A program made the translations under genes and the position numbers. From contig NZ_AQGV01000009.1 in the NCBI RefSeq assembly GCF_014858725.1, forward strand, positions 248,001-312,000: 64,000 nt of DNA, given 5' to 3'. This DNA comes from Pseudoalteromonas aurantia 208 (GTDB taxonomy: Bacteria; Pseudomonadota; Gammaproteobacteria; Enterobacterales; Alteromonadaceae). Positions 46,595 through 56,428 of the stretch are shown piece by piece (the stretch's first letter is position 1; every line of letters starts with the position of its first letter). The notes beneath the pieces are model-generated. The model saw only the letters and a program-made list of their open reading frames with translations, was not told where the DNA came from and ran no database searches.

Positions 46595-48514
46595 ATGATC
46601 CAGCTGTCTGATATTGAGTTACTTCGTGGTGGTAAAACACTCTTAAAAAATGCTAATGCCACTTTATTCCCTGAGCATAAAGTTGGCTTAGTCGGCGCCA
46701 ATGGCTGTGGAAAATCCACTCTATTTGCGCTATTAAAAGGTGAATTACAATTAGACTCTGGAGATTTTCAATTTCCTAAAGATTGGTCTATTGCCTCGGT
46801 AAAACAAGAAACTCCAGCATTAGACATCAGTGCGCTGGAATATGTGCTGCAAGGTCATCACGAATATTATCAATGCCGCATCACTTTGCAGCAAGCTGAG
46901 GCGAGCGGTGACGGTGCGGTACAAGCCAAAGTACATCAAAAGCTTGAACTCATTGATGGCTATAGCATTGAATCTAAAGCGGGTGAATTACTGCATGGCT
47001 TGGGGTTTACAAATGCGCAAATAGATAACCCTGTGAGTGCCTTCTCTGGTGGTTGGCGCATGCGTTTAAATCTAGCCCAAGCGCTCATTCGTGATGCTGA
47101 TCTGCTGCTGCTTGATGAACCAACTAACCATTTAGATTTAGATGCGGTTTATTGGCTGGAGCGTTTCTTGCGAGCATATACTGGCACTCTGGTGCTAATT
47201 TCTCACGATAGAGAGTTTTTAGATGCCGTCATTGACCAAATTTGGCATATAGATCAACAACGCATAAATATTTATAAAGGCCATTATTCTCAGTTTGAAC
47301 GCCAAAAAGCAGAAAGAATGGCACAACACCAAGCTTTGTTTGAAAAGCAACAAGAACATATTGCACATTTAGAGCAATTTATTACACGATTTAAAGCAAA
47401 AGCAAGTAAAGCAAAGCAAGCGCAAAGTCGGGTTAAAGCGCTAGAACGAATGGAGAAGCTTGCGCCAGCGCATGCAGATTCCCCCTTCAACTTTGAGTTT
47501 GCTGACCCCATAGCATTGCCTAACCCACTTATGACATTAGACAATGCTGTTGCTGGGTATGGTGATGTCACTATCTTACATAAAATTAAATTAAACCTTG
47601 TTCCAGGTAGCCGCATTGCCCTGTTAGGTCGTAACGGAGCTGGTAAATCAACTCTCATTAAATTACTTGCCGGCGAGCTTGCACCACAAGCAGGGGAAGT
47701 ATTCCAACATCAGGGCTTAAATATCGGGTATTTTGCACAACACCAGCTTGAGTCATTAGACTTACAAGCAAATGCAATCACACATTTACAGCGTCTTGAC
47801 CCCAAAGCCAGTGAACAATCCCTACGTGACTTTTTAGGCGGATTTGCGTTTATTGGTGACAAAGCACTTGATCCAGTTGCACCATTTTCTGGCGGAGAGA
47901 AAGCACGACTCGTACTTGCGATGTTAGTCTACCAAAAGCCCAATTTATTGTTACTTGATGAACCGACCAACCACCTAGATTTAGAAATGCGTCATGCACT
48001 CGTTATGGCATTGCAAGGCTTTGAGGGCGCCATGGTCACCGTATCACACGATCGCCACATGCTAAAAAATACAGCCGATGAATACTACCTCGTTGATAAT
48101 GGGATGGTAACCCAGTTTGGCTATGACCTTGATGAGTATTATCAGTGGTTATTAAATGCAAACAAAGAGGCCGCGAAGAAACCGGAAGTAGACACAAAAA
48201 GTCACTCTAGTAGTAATCGTAAAGAACAAAAGCGCCTAGCAGCCGAATTTAGAAAGTCAGTGCAACCGTTAAAAAAGCAAATTGAAAAGCTAGAAAAAGC
48301 GCTAGATAAGCATTCCGATGAGTTGGCCACGATTGAGATGCAGTTAGCAGATAACGATTTGTATCAAGAAGATAACAAGGCTAAGTTGACTGACTTACTC
48401 AATAAACAAGCGCTCGTGACACCAAAGCTTAATCAAGTTGAAGAAGATTTGCTCATGGCATTAGAAGAACTGGAAGGAAAAGAGCGCCATTTTGAACAGA
48501 GTATGAGTGCATGA
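46595..48514 (+). CDS. yheS: ABC-F ATPase YheS
   Basis: This 639-residue protein carries two ATP-binding cassettes, with Walker A GANGCGKSTLF and GRNGAGKSTLIK, signatures FSGGWRMRLNLAQAL and FSGGEKARLVLAML, and Walker B LLLLDEPTNHLDL twice. The linker (P-site tRNA interaction motif) lies between. A C-terminal coiled coil (residues about 545-635) fits YheS rather than EttA. ABC-F proteins act on the ribosome. It overlaps the next gene by four bases. Confidence 0.95.
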   Translation: MIQLSDIELLRGGKTLLKNANATLFPEHKVGLVGANGCGKSTLFALLKGELQLDSGDFQFPKDWSIASVKQETPALDISALEYVLQGHHEYYQCRITLQQAEASGDGAVQAKVHQKLELIDGYSIESKAGELLHGLGFTNAQIDNPVSAFSGGWRMRLNLAQALIRDADLLLLDEPTNHLDLDAVYWLERFLRAYTGTLVLISHDREFLDAVIDQIWHIDQQRINIYKGHYSQFERQKAERMAQHQALFEKQQEHIAHLEQFITRFKAKASKAKQAQSRVKALERMEKLAPAHADSPFNFEFADPIALPNPLMTLDNAVAGYGDVTILHKIKLNLVPGSRIALLGRNGAGKSTLIKLLAGELAPQAGEVFQHQGLNIGYFAQHQLESLDLQANAITHLQRLDPKASEQSLRDFLGGFAFIGDKALDPVAPFSGGEKARLVLAMLVYQKPNLLLLDEPTNHLDLEMRHALVMALQGFEGAMVTVSHDRHMLKNTADEYYLVDNGMVTQFGYDLDEYYQWLLNANKEAAKKPEVDTKSHSSSNRKEQKRLAAEFRKSVQPLKKQIEKLEKALDKHSDELATIEMQLADNDLYQEDNKAKLTDLLNKQALVTPKLNQVEEDLLMALEELEGKERHFEQSMSA

Positions 48515-48975
48515 ACGCACTCTCTGCGGCGCTGTTTTGGCAATTTTCTTGCGCTAGCTATGCCCTGCCTAACATCAAGGAGCTGTTGTTGTCACTACAA
48601 GATAAGCATAATAAAAACATAAACCTATGCTTGTTATTACTTTACCTAGAGCAACAAAAAATACAGTTAACGCCAATACAAGTTAAAGCATTAGCAGATC
48701 TGTGTTCGGATATAGACGCGCAAACATTGTTACAACACCGGCAATTGCGCAAACACATCAAGGTATCTTATCAACGCCACCCCGCTTATCAGTCATTGCG
48801 AAAGCAGCTGTTAACAAGTGAATTAGCACTTGAGAAGTTTCAACAGCAATTACTTATAGAACACCTCGAATCTGATACTTTGAACCATAACAACGTCTCA
48901 AATAACCTGACGTTTTACCTCGATGAGCACCACGCGCTAGCCTTAAAACAATGCTTTTTCGCCACAAAAACATGA
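48511..48975 (+). CDS. TIGR02444 family protein
   Basis: This 154-residue protein has the family pattern ALFWQFSCASYALPNIKELL, LSLQDKHNKNINLCLLLLYL and later KLR-type helices. Members are conserved in gammaproteobacteria near yheS; the function is not known. The ATGA overlap with yheS shows translational coupling. Confidence 0.88.
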   Translation: MNALSAALFWQFSCASYALPNIKELLLSLQDKHNKNINLCLLLLYLEQQKIQLTPIQVKALADLCSDIDAQTLLQHRQLRKHIKVSYQRHPAYQSLRKQLLTSELALEKFQQQLLIEHLESDTLNHNNVSNNLTFYLDEHHALALKQCFFATKT

Positions 48976-48985
48976 TCAAGATCAA
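48972..48985. promoter_or_regulatory. Upstream FNR-like box
   Basis: ATGATCAAGATCAA is one base from the FNR consensus TTGAT-N4-ATCAA. Its centre is exactly 50 bases upstream of the second box, i.e. at about -91.5 from the predicted start of transcription. Confidence 0.6.
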
Positions 48986-49021
48986 ATCAGTGAATTAACC
49001 CTCGTAGCACGCTTAAAAAAC

Positions 49022-49035
49022 TTGATCTTGATCAT
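49022..49035. promoter_or_regulatory. FNR-like box at -41.5 of the DUF3149 gene
   Basis: TTGATCTTGATCAT matches TTGAT-N4-ATCAA except the last base. TAAGAT at 49058-49063 is placed as a -10, giving transcription start near 49070. The box centre is then at -41.5, the class II activation position of FNR. Confidence 0.65.
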
Positions 49036-49093
49036 AATCCTTCGTAAGCCCCTCCTCTAAGATGAATACATCAACTAATTAGGAGTCACGGCC

Positions 49094-49237
49094 ATGAACG
49101 TATTCTTCAGAGACTTTTTTACTGACCCAGTATTATTCTTGTCATTCGGATTTTTGGGGATTGTGATTGGGCTGTGTCTATTTTATGTGTATTACTTTAT
49201 CAAGAAAATTAATGACGCAGAAGTACCTGAACAATAA
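49094..49237 (+). CDS. DUF3149-like small membrane protein
   Basis: This 47-residue protein (MNVFFRDFFTDPVLFLSFGF onward) has one hydrophobic segment (residues about 14-37) and ends KKINDAEVPEQ. It fits the DUF3149 pattern. AGGAGT precedes the ATG. Two FNR-like boxes precede the promoter, suggesting induction at low oxygen, and a terminator follows directly. The function is not established. Confidence 0.8.
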   Translation: MNVFFRDFFTDPVLFLSFGFLGIVIGLCLFYVYYFIKKINDAEVPEQ

Positions 49238-49294
49238 AGTAATTATAAAACAACAATATATATTCTCAATGTAGACGAATTAAGCACGACGCAC

Positions 49295-49331
49295 AAAGCA
49301 CCTTACTAACCTAGTTAGTCGGGTGCTTTTT
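49295..49331 (+). terminator. Terminator after DUF3149 gene
   Basis: AAAGCACC (49295-49302) pairs with GGTGCTTT (49322-49329). An inner ACTAAC/GTTAGT stem and a T run follow the pattern of an intrinsic terminator. Confidence 0.8.
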
Positions 49332-49416
49332 ATTATCTGCGATCATGCCTATTTAAGCCTCAACACATTCAGCGTTTTTTGTTAAACTAATCGACCCATT
49401 GATAGCAAGATGTTTT

Positions 49417-50400
49417 ATGGATTACTCATTTAAAGGTGCATGGTGGATGCGCAACCGGCATGTGCAAACCATACTGCCGCGTTTTTTTAGACCATTTCAA
49501 AAAGTACCTGTCTATTTTGAGGAACTGACGACCCCTGATGGTGACTTCCTTGAACTTGCATGGGCCAAAAACAAAAAGCCCAGTGCCCCAATCGCGATAA
49601 TTTTGCATGGTTTAGAAGGTAATATTAATAGCTTTTATGCTAAAGGGATGCTTAACGCACTCAGTAAGAAAGGCTTCAACGCAGTACTTATGCATTTTCG
49701 TAACTGCTCTCGCGCACCAAATAAACTGGCACGCGCCTATCACAGTGGTGAAACCAGCGATTTAAGCTTTTTAATTAAAACGCTGAAACAGCGCTATGCT
49801 GACAGCCCGCTTTATGCGGTCGGCTTTTCATTAGGCGGAAATGTATTAGCAAAATATTTAGGTGAACAACGCCATACATGTAAGCTCTCTGGTGCCGCCG
49901 TCATTTCTGCACCATATCACCTCTCATCTTCATGCCAAGTCATACGCAACAGTTGCTATGGTCTTTATCAAAAGTACTTGCTCGACAGAATGAAGAAGTC
50001 GTTTTCCCGTAAGCTACCAACTATTCAAAGTGTATTGCCTTTAGATAAAGTGACCCTGAATAACTTCGACGATTTGTGGCAATTTGATAATCAAATTACT
50101 GCTCCACTACATGGTTTTGACAATGCGGAAGATTACTATCACCAAGCCAGTGCTCAACCCTATTTAAAACATATACAAACCCCTACCTTGCTTATTCACG
50201 CTAAAGATGACCCAATGCTGTCTGTACAAGCCATCCCCCATGAAGCACAAGTTAGTAGTGCCGTTACGTTAGCGGTGTCAGAGCGTGGTGGGCATGTCGG
50301 GTTTATTAGTGGCATGAACCCGTTTAAACCCTTTTTTTGGTTAGAGCAAGCTGTACCTCACTACTTTACTACATTGGCCAATATGGATAAAAAAATATGA
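49417..50400 (+). CDS. yheT: Alpha/beta hydrolase YheT
   Basis: This 327-residue protein from ATG 49417 has the nucleophile elbow [15 protein letters not shown] and the family motif [13 protein letters not shown] near the N-terminus. E. coli YheT is an uncharacterised hydrolase of this kind. ATG 49417 is preferred over the TTG at 49399. The stop overlaps yheU (ATGA). Confidence 0.92.
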   Translation: MDYSFKGAWWMRNRHVQTILPRFFRPFQKVPVYFEELTTPDGDFLELAWAKNKKPSAPIAIILHGLEGNINSFYAKGMLNALSKKGFNAVLMHFRNCSRAPNKLARAYHSGETSDLSFLIKTLKQRYADSPLYAVGFSLGGNVLAKYLGEQRHTCKLSGAAVISAPYHLSSSCQVIRNSCYGLYQKYLLDRMKKSFSRKLPTIQSVLPLDKVTLNNFDDLWQFDNQITAPLHGFDNAEDYYHQASAQPYLKHIQTPTLLIHAKDDPMLSVQAIPHEAQVSSAVTLAVSERGGHVGFISGMNPFKPFFWLEQAVPHYFTTLANMDKKI

Positions 50401-50636
50401 TCATTCCTATGCAACAACTTGACCCAACCACACTGGCTAATTTAATTGAGCACTATGTTTTGCGAGAAGGCACCGACTACGGCGAGCATGAGTATTCCAC
50501 TGAAGAAAAAATAGCCCATGTCAAAGCGCTACTCAACACTGGGGAAGCGCTGATTGTATTCTCAGAACTGCATGAATCTGTCAACATTGTAACAAAAGCC
50601 CAATTTCAAGCCATGCAAAGTGAGGATTACAGCTAA
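50397..50636 (+). CDS. yheU: YheU family protein
   Basis: This 79-residue protein contains [17 protein letters not shown] and [17 protein letters not shown], closely matching E. coli YheU. The function is unknown. It is coupled to yheT by a four-base overlap, as elsewhere. Confidence 0.93.
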   Translation: MIIPMQQLDPTTLANLIEHYVLREGTDYGEHEYSTEEKIAHVKALLNTGEALIVFSELHESVNIVTKAQFQAMQSEDYS

Positions 50637-50705
50637 AGCTGGTTTTTCCCTCTTGTATTTTCAGTTATAGTTTAGAGCTAATAACTAAACTAAAAAGGCA
50701 AAATC

Positions 50706-51890
50706 ATGACCTTACGTTATTCTCTTTGCGCACTAGCACTGATGATATCCGGTGTACATGCAAAAGATTATCAAGCATCAGAGCTCGCCCATCGTCTCGC
50801 ACAACAAAACATCCTGATTGATACACACATTGATGTACCATATCGACTTAAAGAACAATGGGATGACGTAAGTAAGGCCACCAAGTCAGGTGATTTTGAT
50901 TATCCCAGAGCGGTAAAAGGGGGGTTAAACGCCCCTTTTATGTCTATTTATATTCCGGCCAACTTAGAGTTTGAAGGGAAAGGTAAAAGCTATCAGCTAG
51001 CTAATCAACTGATTGATGGCATGGAAGCTCTGGCATTCAGAGCCCCTGATAAGTTTGCAATTGCATACTCAACCAAAGACATTTATGTACACTTTAAACA
51101 AAAGAAGATGTCTATTGCGATGGGGATGGAAAATGGCTCACCTATTGAAGGGGAGCTGAAAAACCTCAAGCACTTTTTTGACCGCGGTGTACGCTATATC
51201 ACCTTAGCACACTCACAAAGTAACCATATTTCTGATTCATCTTATGATATTCGTAGGAAATGGAAAGGACTCAGCCCATTCGGTAAGAACCTAGTAACTG
51301 AAATGAACAAAATCGGAATGCTCATTGATGTATCACATATTTCTGACGCCGCATTTTATCAAACAATGGAAATATCCAAAGTACCCGTTATCGCATCTCA
51401 CTCATCATTACGTAAATATACCCCTGGATTTGAGCGCAACATGGATGACAAAATGTTAAAAGCACTCAAAAAAAATGGTGGTGTTATCCAGATAAATTTT
51501 GGCTCAAGCTTTGTCACGGCAAGCTCTCGAAGTTGGTATGATGTGCGCAATAAAGCACAAAAAGCAGCACAACAGAGCGGCAATACTCCAACCGATTTTG
51601 CGGCTGCATACCGTGCAAAAAACCCTTTCCCATTTGCCACGCTTGAACAAGTTCTTGATCATATAGATCATGTTGTTAAGCTAATTGGCATCGATCATGT
51701 TGGTATTGGGTCTGACTACGATGGAGTAGGTGACTCTCTGCCTATTGGTCTAAAAGATGTGTCGACTTATCCTAATTTAGTACAAGGTCTTTTAGATAGA
51801 AATTATACCCAAGGCCAAATCAAGAAAATCTTAGGGGGAAATACCTTAAGGGTGTGGCGTCAAGCAGAAGAATACGCTAGACAATTTTAA
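50706..51890 (+). CDS. Secreted dipeptidase (membrane dipeptidase, M19)
   Basis: This 394-residue zinc peptidase has a signal peptide (cleavage near VHA/KDY, residue 19-20). Metal ligands are seen in LIDTHIDVP, in GMENGSPIEG, in LAHSQSNHISDSS and in VIASHSSLR. M19 enzymes hydrolyse dipeptides, including D-amino-acid ones. The start has AAGG upstream. Confidence 0.9.
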   Translation: MTLRYSLCALALMISGVHAKDYQASELAHRLAQQNILIDTHIDVPYRLKEQWDDVSKATKSGDFDYPRAVKGGLNAPFMSIYIPANLEFEGKGKSYQLANQLIDGMEALAFRAPDKFAIAYSTKDIYVHFKQKKMSIAMGMENGSPIEGELKNLKHFFDRGVRYITLAHSQSNHISDSSYDIRRKWKGLSPFGKNLVTEMNKIGMLIDVSHISDAAFYQTMEISKVPVIASHSSLRKYTPGFERNMDDKMLKALKKNGGVIQINFGSSFVTASSRSWYDVRNKAQKAAQQSGNTPTDFAAAYRAKNPFPFATLEQVLDHIDHVVKLIGIDHVGIGSDYDGVGDSLPIGLKDVSTYPNLVQGLLDRNYTQGQIKKILGGNTLRVWRQAEEYARQF

Positions 51891-51899
51891 CCTGTTTGT

Positions 51900-51935
51900 A
51901 GGTATGGCGTTGGCGTCATCGCTATACCTTCTTCT
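51900..51935 (+). terminator. Probable terminator after dipeptidase gene
   Basis: AGGTATGGCG (51900-51909) pairs with CGCTATACCT (51920-51929), with one G-T wobble, followed by TCTTCT. The T-tract is broken, so efficiency is uncertain. Confidence 0.5.
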
Positions 51936-52093
51936 CATTGCCAATCACGCTTCACATGTTTTGCAAGCAGTAAACCTCATTTTCTAATCGTCATTCAAAA
52001 CATAAGATAAGGCAAAGGGAGTCTTTAGGAAATAATTGAGAAGTACCAAGAATGATATATTAAGAAGAAATAAGTAGAATTATGTACAGGAAT

Positions 52094-52170
<77 letters not shown>

Positions 52171-52236
52171 CCTGTACTGTAGAAATTGTTTAAAGTTGAT
52201 CTACATAACAACTTGGCTACCAAATCAAACAATAAT

Positions 52237-52313
<77 letters not shown>

Positions 52314-52378
52314 CCTGTACTGCAGAAATTATTTAAAGTTGCTCTACATGACAACTGGCTGCCAAATCAAAAAAGAAT

Positions 52379-52455
<77 letters not shown>

Positions 52456-52521
52456 CCTGTACTGCAAAAATTATTTAAAGTTGCTCTACATGACAACTTG
52501 GCTACCAAATCAAAAAAGAAT

Positions 52522-52598
<77 letters not shown>

Positions 52599-52663
52599 CC
52601 TGTACTGCAGAAATTATTTAAAGTTGCTCTACATGACAACTGGCTGCCAAATCAAAAAAGAAT

Positions 52664-52740
<77 letters not shown>

Positions 52741-52810
52741 CCTGTAATTTTAAGTGAAATCGCTTAAAATTTATTCTCCTAAAAAACAATGTTTTAAACT
52801 TGTCTTTTGA

Positions 52811-52848
52811 AGAGGTCGCTATAGTATAGGATTCTATTTTAAATGCAA
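52811..52848 (-). promoter_or_regulatory. Promoter of the tRNA-fMet array
   Basis: On the minus strand TTGCAT (52843-52848), a 16-base spacer and TACTAT (52821-52826) are followed by GCGACC, a GC-rich discriminator as seen in stable-RNA promoters. The leader to copy 5 is about 75 bases. Confidence 0.55.
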
Positions 52849-52921
52849 GCAATTAAGCACTTAATTTTCGTTAAGTGCTTTATATACCAAAACGCAAGTA
52901 AATAATTACCGACCTTGTGCA

Positions 52922-53728
52922 TTATTTAGACAGTGACCGTCGTTGATGTGGTGTGATCATTGTCTGCCAAGGCCAATCTTGGTGGCCCATCACAATAAAG
53001 TCTGGGTTTTCGATACTCTCTCTTTGGTTATAAGTAAGTGGATTAAACTCTGCGTCAGTGATACATCCCCCCGCTTCTTCCACTATTACTTGAGATGCGC
53101 CGGTATCCCACTCCCCCGTCGGACCAACCCGTAAAAAGCAATCTGCTTGACCTTCCGCGATAATACATGCCTTTAATGAACAAGACCCTAATGCAACTGT
53201 GTCAAACTGCCGTTCAATAAATTGACTGACAACTTCCAATTTTTGTCTACGGCTTACTGCAACAGTGAGGTTATTTGGCTTTGATACATAGATTTGCGTG
53301 TCCTGTGTCGCTGAACGTTTAAACGCCCCGCCGCCATGAACAGCATAGTAAGTGGTATTTTCAGTCGGCCAATATATTACCCCCAACACGGGTTTATTAT
53401 TCTCAATCAAAGCAATATTGACCGCAAAGTCGCCACTTTCTAAAATAAACTCTCCTGTACCATCCAGTGGGTCGAGTAACCAATAGCGGTGCCAAGATGC
53501 TCGCTGTGATAATTCAGGGATTGGTGTTTCTTCTGACATAATAGGAATATCAGGGGTTAACTGTTGTAGCCCAGCCATAAGCACCTCATTGGCGGCAATA
53601 TCCGCCAAAGTCACGGGCGTCTTGTCTGACTTTTCTCGCGCGCCAATATCGTCATTTTTATAAATTTCCAATATCGCGGCGCCTGCTTGCGCGGCAAGCG
53701 TAATACAAGGCTCCAATAATGAGTGCAA
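52922..53728 (-). CDS. cysQ: 3'(2'),5'-bisphosphate nucleotidase CysQ
   Basis: This 268-residue inositol-monophosphatase-fold enzyme recycles PAP from sulfate assimilation. Metal-binding motifs PIMSEET and WLLDPLDGTGEF, and WDTGASQVIVEEAG near the end, are visible. TTG at 53728 is chosen because GGAGGAG precedes it and the region aligns with the CysQ N-terminus; it lies two bases after the nudE stop. Operon nudE-cysQ is common in related species. Confidence 0.9.
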   Translation of the reverse strand: MHSLLEPCITLAAQAGAAILEIYKNDDIGAREKSDKTPVTLADIAANEVLMAGLQQLTPDIPIMSEETPIPELSQRASWHRYWLLDPLDGTGEFILESGDFAVNIALIENNKPVLGVIYWPTENTTYYAVHGGGAFKRSATQDTQIYVSKPNNLTVAVSRRQKLEVVSQFIERQFDTVALGSCSLKACIIAEGQADCFLRVGPTGEWDTGASQVIVEEAGGCITDAEFNPLTYNQRESIENPDFIVMGHQDWPWQTMITPHQRRSLSK

Positions 53729-53730
53729 AC

Positions 53731-54294
53731 TTACTCCTCCGATGCTAAAAATTGCTGTAATAACAGTAATGCGGCAACACTTCGAGCCTCTGTAAAGTCC
53801 ACTTGAGTTAGCAAAGATTGCCAATCGTGTAATGGCCATTTAACAACGACCAAGGGTTCAGGTTCATCACCTTCAAGGCTTTGTACGTAAAGCTGCTGAG
53901 CAACAAGTACATGCATTTTGGCATTAAAGTAACTCGGTGCTAAAGACAGCGTTTTTAAATCTGTGAACTGTTTCGCTCCCACGCCCACCTCTTCCTTTAG
54001 TTCCCTATTTCCAGCTTCAAGCGGTGTTTCACCAGGATCAATAAGCCCTTTCGGGAAGCCTAATTGATAATCATGCGTACCAGCACAATACTCTCTCACT
54101 AAGAGTAGTTCATTTTCAGCCGTTATTGGGACGATCATAACCGCACCACGACCGCCGCCACGAACTCGTTCATATTGGCGTTGCACGCCATTGGAAAACT
54201 GCAAGTCGAGTGACTCCACAGTAAACAGTTTACTTTTAGCCACGACTTCACAAGTCATGATCTCAGGTGGACAAGGGTGCTTTTTCTGTGACAT
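53731..54294 (-). CDS. nudE: ADP compounds hydrolase NudE
   Basis: This 187-residue Nudix hydrolase has the complete box from G83 to G104 (GLIDPGETPLEAG, then NRELKEEVG). NudE hydrolyses ADP-ribose, Ap3A and NADH. It is first in an operon with cysQ and divergent from yrfG, as in E. coli where nudE and yrfG are close. Confidence 0.93.
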   Translation of the reverse strand: MSQKKHPCPPEIMTCEVVAKSKLFTVESLDLQFSNGVQRQYERVRGGGRGAVMIVPITAENELLLVREYCAGTHDYQLGFPKGLIDPGETPLEAGNRELKEEVGVGAKQFTDLKTLSLAPSYFNAKMHVLVAQQLYVQSLEGDEPEPLVVVKWPLHDWQSLLTQVDFTEARSVAALLLLQQFLASEE

Positions 54295-54348
54295 AGGCGT
54301 TTTTTTGCTATCATGACGGTAACTTAATCATAAAGCCTTTAACGAAAA

Positions 54349-55017
54349 ATGCCTATGCTAAATTGGTCAAATATCGACACCGTTTTACTTGATATGGATG
54401 GCACACTACTGGATCTCCATTTCGACAGTCATTTTTGGCTCGATGTGATCCCTCGGGAGTACGCCAAGAAACAGGGGATTAGCTTAACCGATGCGAAAGC
54501 TGAAATTATGAAGCGCTACGAAGCCGTTGGCGGCCAAATACAATGGTATTGTTTAGATTATTGGCAAGCACAACTCGACTTGCCCATTATGGACCTTAAG
54601 CGAGAAATTCAGCACCTAATTACCATTCGTGACGACACTCCCGCTTTTTTACAAGCTCTCAAAGCAGCCGGTAAAGAGCTAATATTACTCACTAATGCCC
54701 ACCCTGGTAGCTTATCGTTGAAAATAGAGCGCACACAGTTTGACATCTACTTAGACAAAATTATCTCCACGCACCAATACGGTGTAAGTAAAGAAAGCCA
54801 ATCTCTGTGGCAACAAGTACAAGCTGACTTGCAATTTGATAAGCAGCGCACTTTATTCGTGGATGACAGCTTAGCCGTCTTAGATGCCGCCAAGCACTAT
54901 GGTATTGCCCATTTGCTCGCAGTCGCAAACCCTGACAGCAAACAGCCAGCGAATAAAATCACTGGCTATCAATGTGTGACTGATTACCGCCACTTACTCC
55001 CATTAACAGATGAGTAA
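54349..55017 (+). CDS. yrfG: GMP/IMP nucleotidase YrfG (HAD)
   Basis: This 222-residue HAD hydrolase has motif I LLDMDGTLLDLHFD, motif II LLTNAHPGS and motif IV FVDDSLAVLDAA. The HFDSHFWLDVIP stretch is typical of YrfG, which dephosphorylates purine nucleotides. It ends one base before the convergent dUTPase gene. The start is ATG 54349 or 54355; no strong ribosome site. Confidence 0.9.
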   Translation: MPMLNWSNIDTVLLDMDGTLLDLHFDSHFWLDVIPREYAKKQGISLTDAKAEIMKRYEAVGGQIQWYCLDYWQAQLDLPIMDLKREIQHLITIRDDTPAFLQALKAAGKELILLTNAHPGSLSLKIERTQFDIYLDKIISTHQYGVSKESQSLWQQVQADLQFDKQRTLFVDDSLAVLDAAKHYGIAHLLAVANPDSKQPANKITGYQCVTDYRHLLPLTDE

Positions 55018-55018
55018 A

Positions 55019-55639
55019 CTAGCTCGGGTAACGCGCAACTAAACCAGCATATACATTTTTGGCAAAATCTGGATGCTCTGTATCGAGGCTTTTTACTACG
55101 TCAACTAGGTGCTCGTTATCTTCTTGACCATTCCATACTTTGATGTACGTACCATCTTTGTAACCATGATCTTGACGGAAAAAGTTCAACGTATTTTTAC
55201 CAACATAACCGCGATATAAATCGTCAATACTCATGTCAATTTGCTGCATGCACCCAGCAAAGGCTTCTGCATTAAACGTTTTATCCGCAACAGCTGATGC
55301 AGCCAATTGCTCTAGTGTTTGTTTAAAGTCAGCGCCACAATGCGGTTGCTGCAATTGTGTATCAAGCTGCTGCGCCAGCGCCTGATATGATGTTTCACCA
55401 TCAATACGTAGCGACAAACCAAAGTGAAATATGTCCACCAACTCTAGTATCACTTGCTCTGTATCAGGTGTTTGCTTTTTCCACCACTTCCAACCGTAAT
55501 GGTCGAGCATTTCTGCACATTCAACCCAGATAGCACGATACCAATCAAACCCTTGGTTAAACCACTGTTCATGAACTTTTGTATTCATGGCGTTTTGCAT
55601 TTCTAGCATTACAACCAGTTTAGTGACATTGGCAGACAT
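55019..55639 (-). CDS. Dimeric all-alpha dUTPase-type NTP pyrophosphatase
   Basis: This 206-residue protein has the all-alpha dUTPase/MazG motifs WVECAEMLDHYGWKWWKK (EXXE) and ELVDIFHFGLSL (EXXD), and MNTKVHEQWFNQGFDWYRAI near the N-terminus. This group hydrolyses dUTP and dUDP and is unrelated to the usual trimeric Dut. Whether the genome also has trimeric Dut cannot be told here. GAGAGAG precedes the start. Confidence 0.88.
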   Translation of the reverse strand: MSANVTKLVVMLEMQNAMNTKVHEQWFNQGFDWYRAIWVECAEMLDHYGWKWWKKQTPDTEQVILELVDIFHFGLSLRIDGETSYQALAQQLDTQLQQPHCGADFKQTLEQLAASAVADKTFNAEAFAGCMQQIDMSIDDLYRGYVGKNTLNFFRQDHGYKDGTYIKVWNGQEDNEHLVDVVKSLDTEHPDFAKNVYAGLVARYPS

Positions 55640-55744
55640 TGTGCTCTCTCTATGATCATTTCAAAGGCAATATGATACCCCACTGAAAGAAATTCGCCAC
55701 TGGTCCGTTCTAATACAAGTCACTAATTTATTCATGAGAGTTTT

Positions 55745-56386
55745 ATGCGTTTTCTAACAGCTATATCAATTATTATAATTGGCTTTTTCGTAAGCCCAAT
55801 CACTCACGCGGCTCAAGTTACTAATATTGAGTCTGCCCCTGAACGCGTTAGGCCTTTGTTACCAGGCTTAGACGCCCCTCAATTGACGTTAAGAAATAAA
55901 GACAATAAATCAGTCAATTTAAACAACCTATATGCCGACAATAAAGCAACAGTCATTGTCGTTTATCGCGGTGGATGGTGTCCATATTGCTCTCGTCAAT
56001 TAGCTGGGATCCAAAAAATTGAAGCACAAATTGCAGGCTATGGTGCAAAAATCATCGCGGTATCTCCTGATAGCCCAGCAGCATTGGCAAAAAGCAAAAT
56101 CGACTCACCTAATTATCAGTTACTATCTGATAGTAAACTGGCATTAGCACAGGCTCTGGGTGTTGCGTATTTCTTAGATGAGAAAACAGCCAAAGCATAC
56201 CGCGATCGTATGGGTGTCAATTTTGTTGATTTAGACGGACAAAGCAAAGTCGCCTTACCGGTACCAGCGGTATTTGTAGTCGACAAAAAAGGACTGGTGC
56301 AATTTCAATATACGAACCCAAACTACAAAGTTCGTTTAGATGAATCTGTATTACTCGCCGCTGTTAAAGCCGCGAGTATATTGTAA
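55745..56386 (+). CDS. Exported peroxiredoxin-like (AhpC/TSA) protein
   Basis: This 213-residue protein has a signal peptide (to about HAA, residue 23) and a thioredoxin-fold redoxin domain with CPYC in YRGGWCPYCSRQLAGIQ. It resembles peroxiredoxin-like thiol peroxidases or thiol oxidoreductases exported to the periplasm. It stands alone. GAGAG precedes the start. Confidence 0.85.
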   Translation: MRFLTAISIIIIGFFVSPITHAAQVTNIESAPERVRPLLPGLDAPQLTLRNKDNKSVNLNNLYADNKATVIVVYRGGWCPYCSRQLAGIQKIEAQIAGYGAKIIAVSPDSPAALAKSKIDSPNYQLLSDSKLALAQALGVAYFLDEKTAKAYRDRMGVNFVDLDGQSKVALPVPAVFVVDKKGLVQFQYTNPNYKVRLDESVLLAAVKAASIL

Positions 56387-56428
56387 CGCTCCCTAACTAA
56401 AACCGTTAGCTTATTAAATCATTAACAT

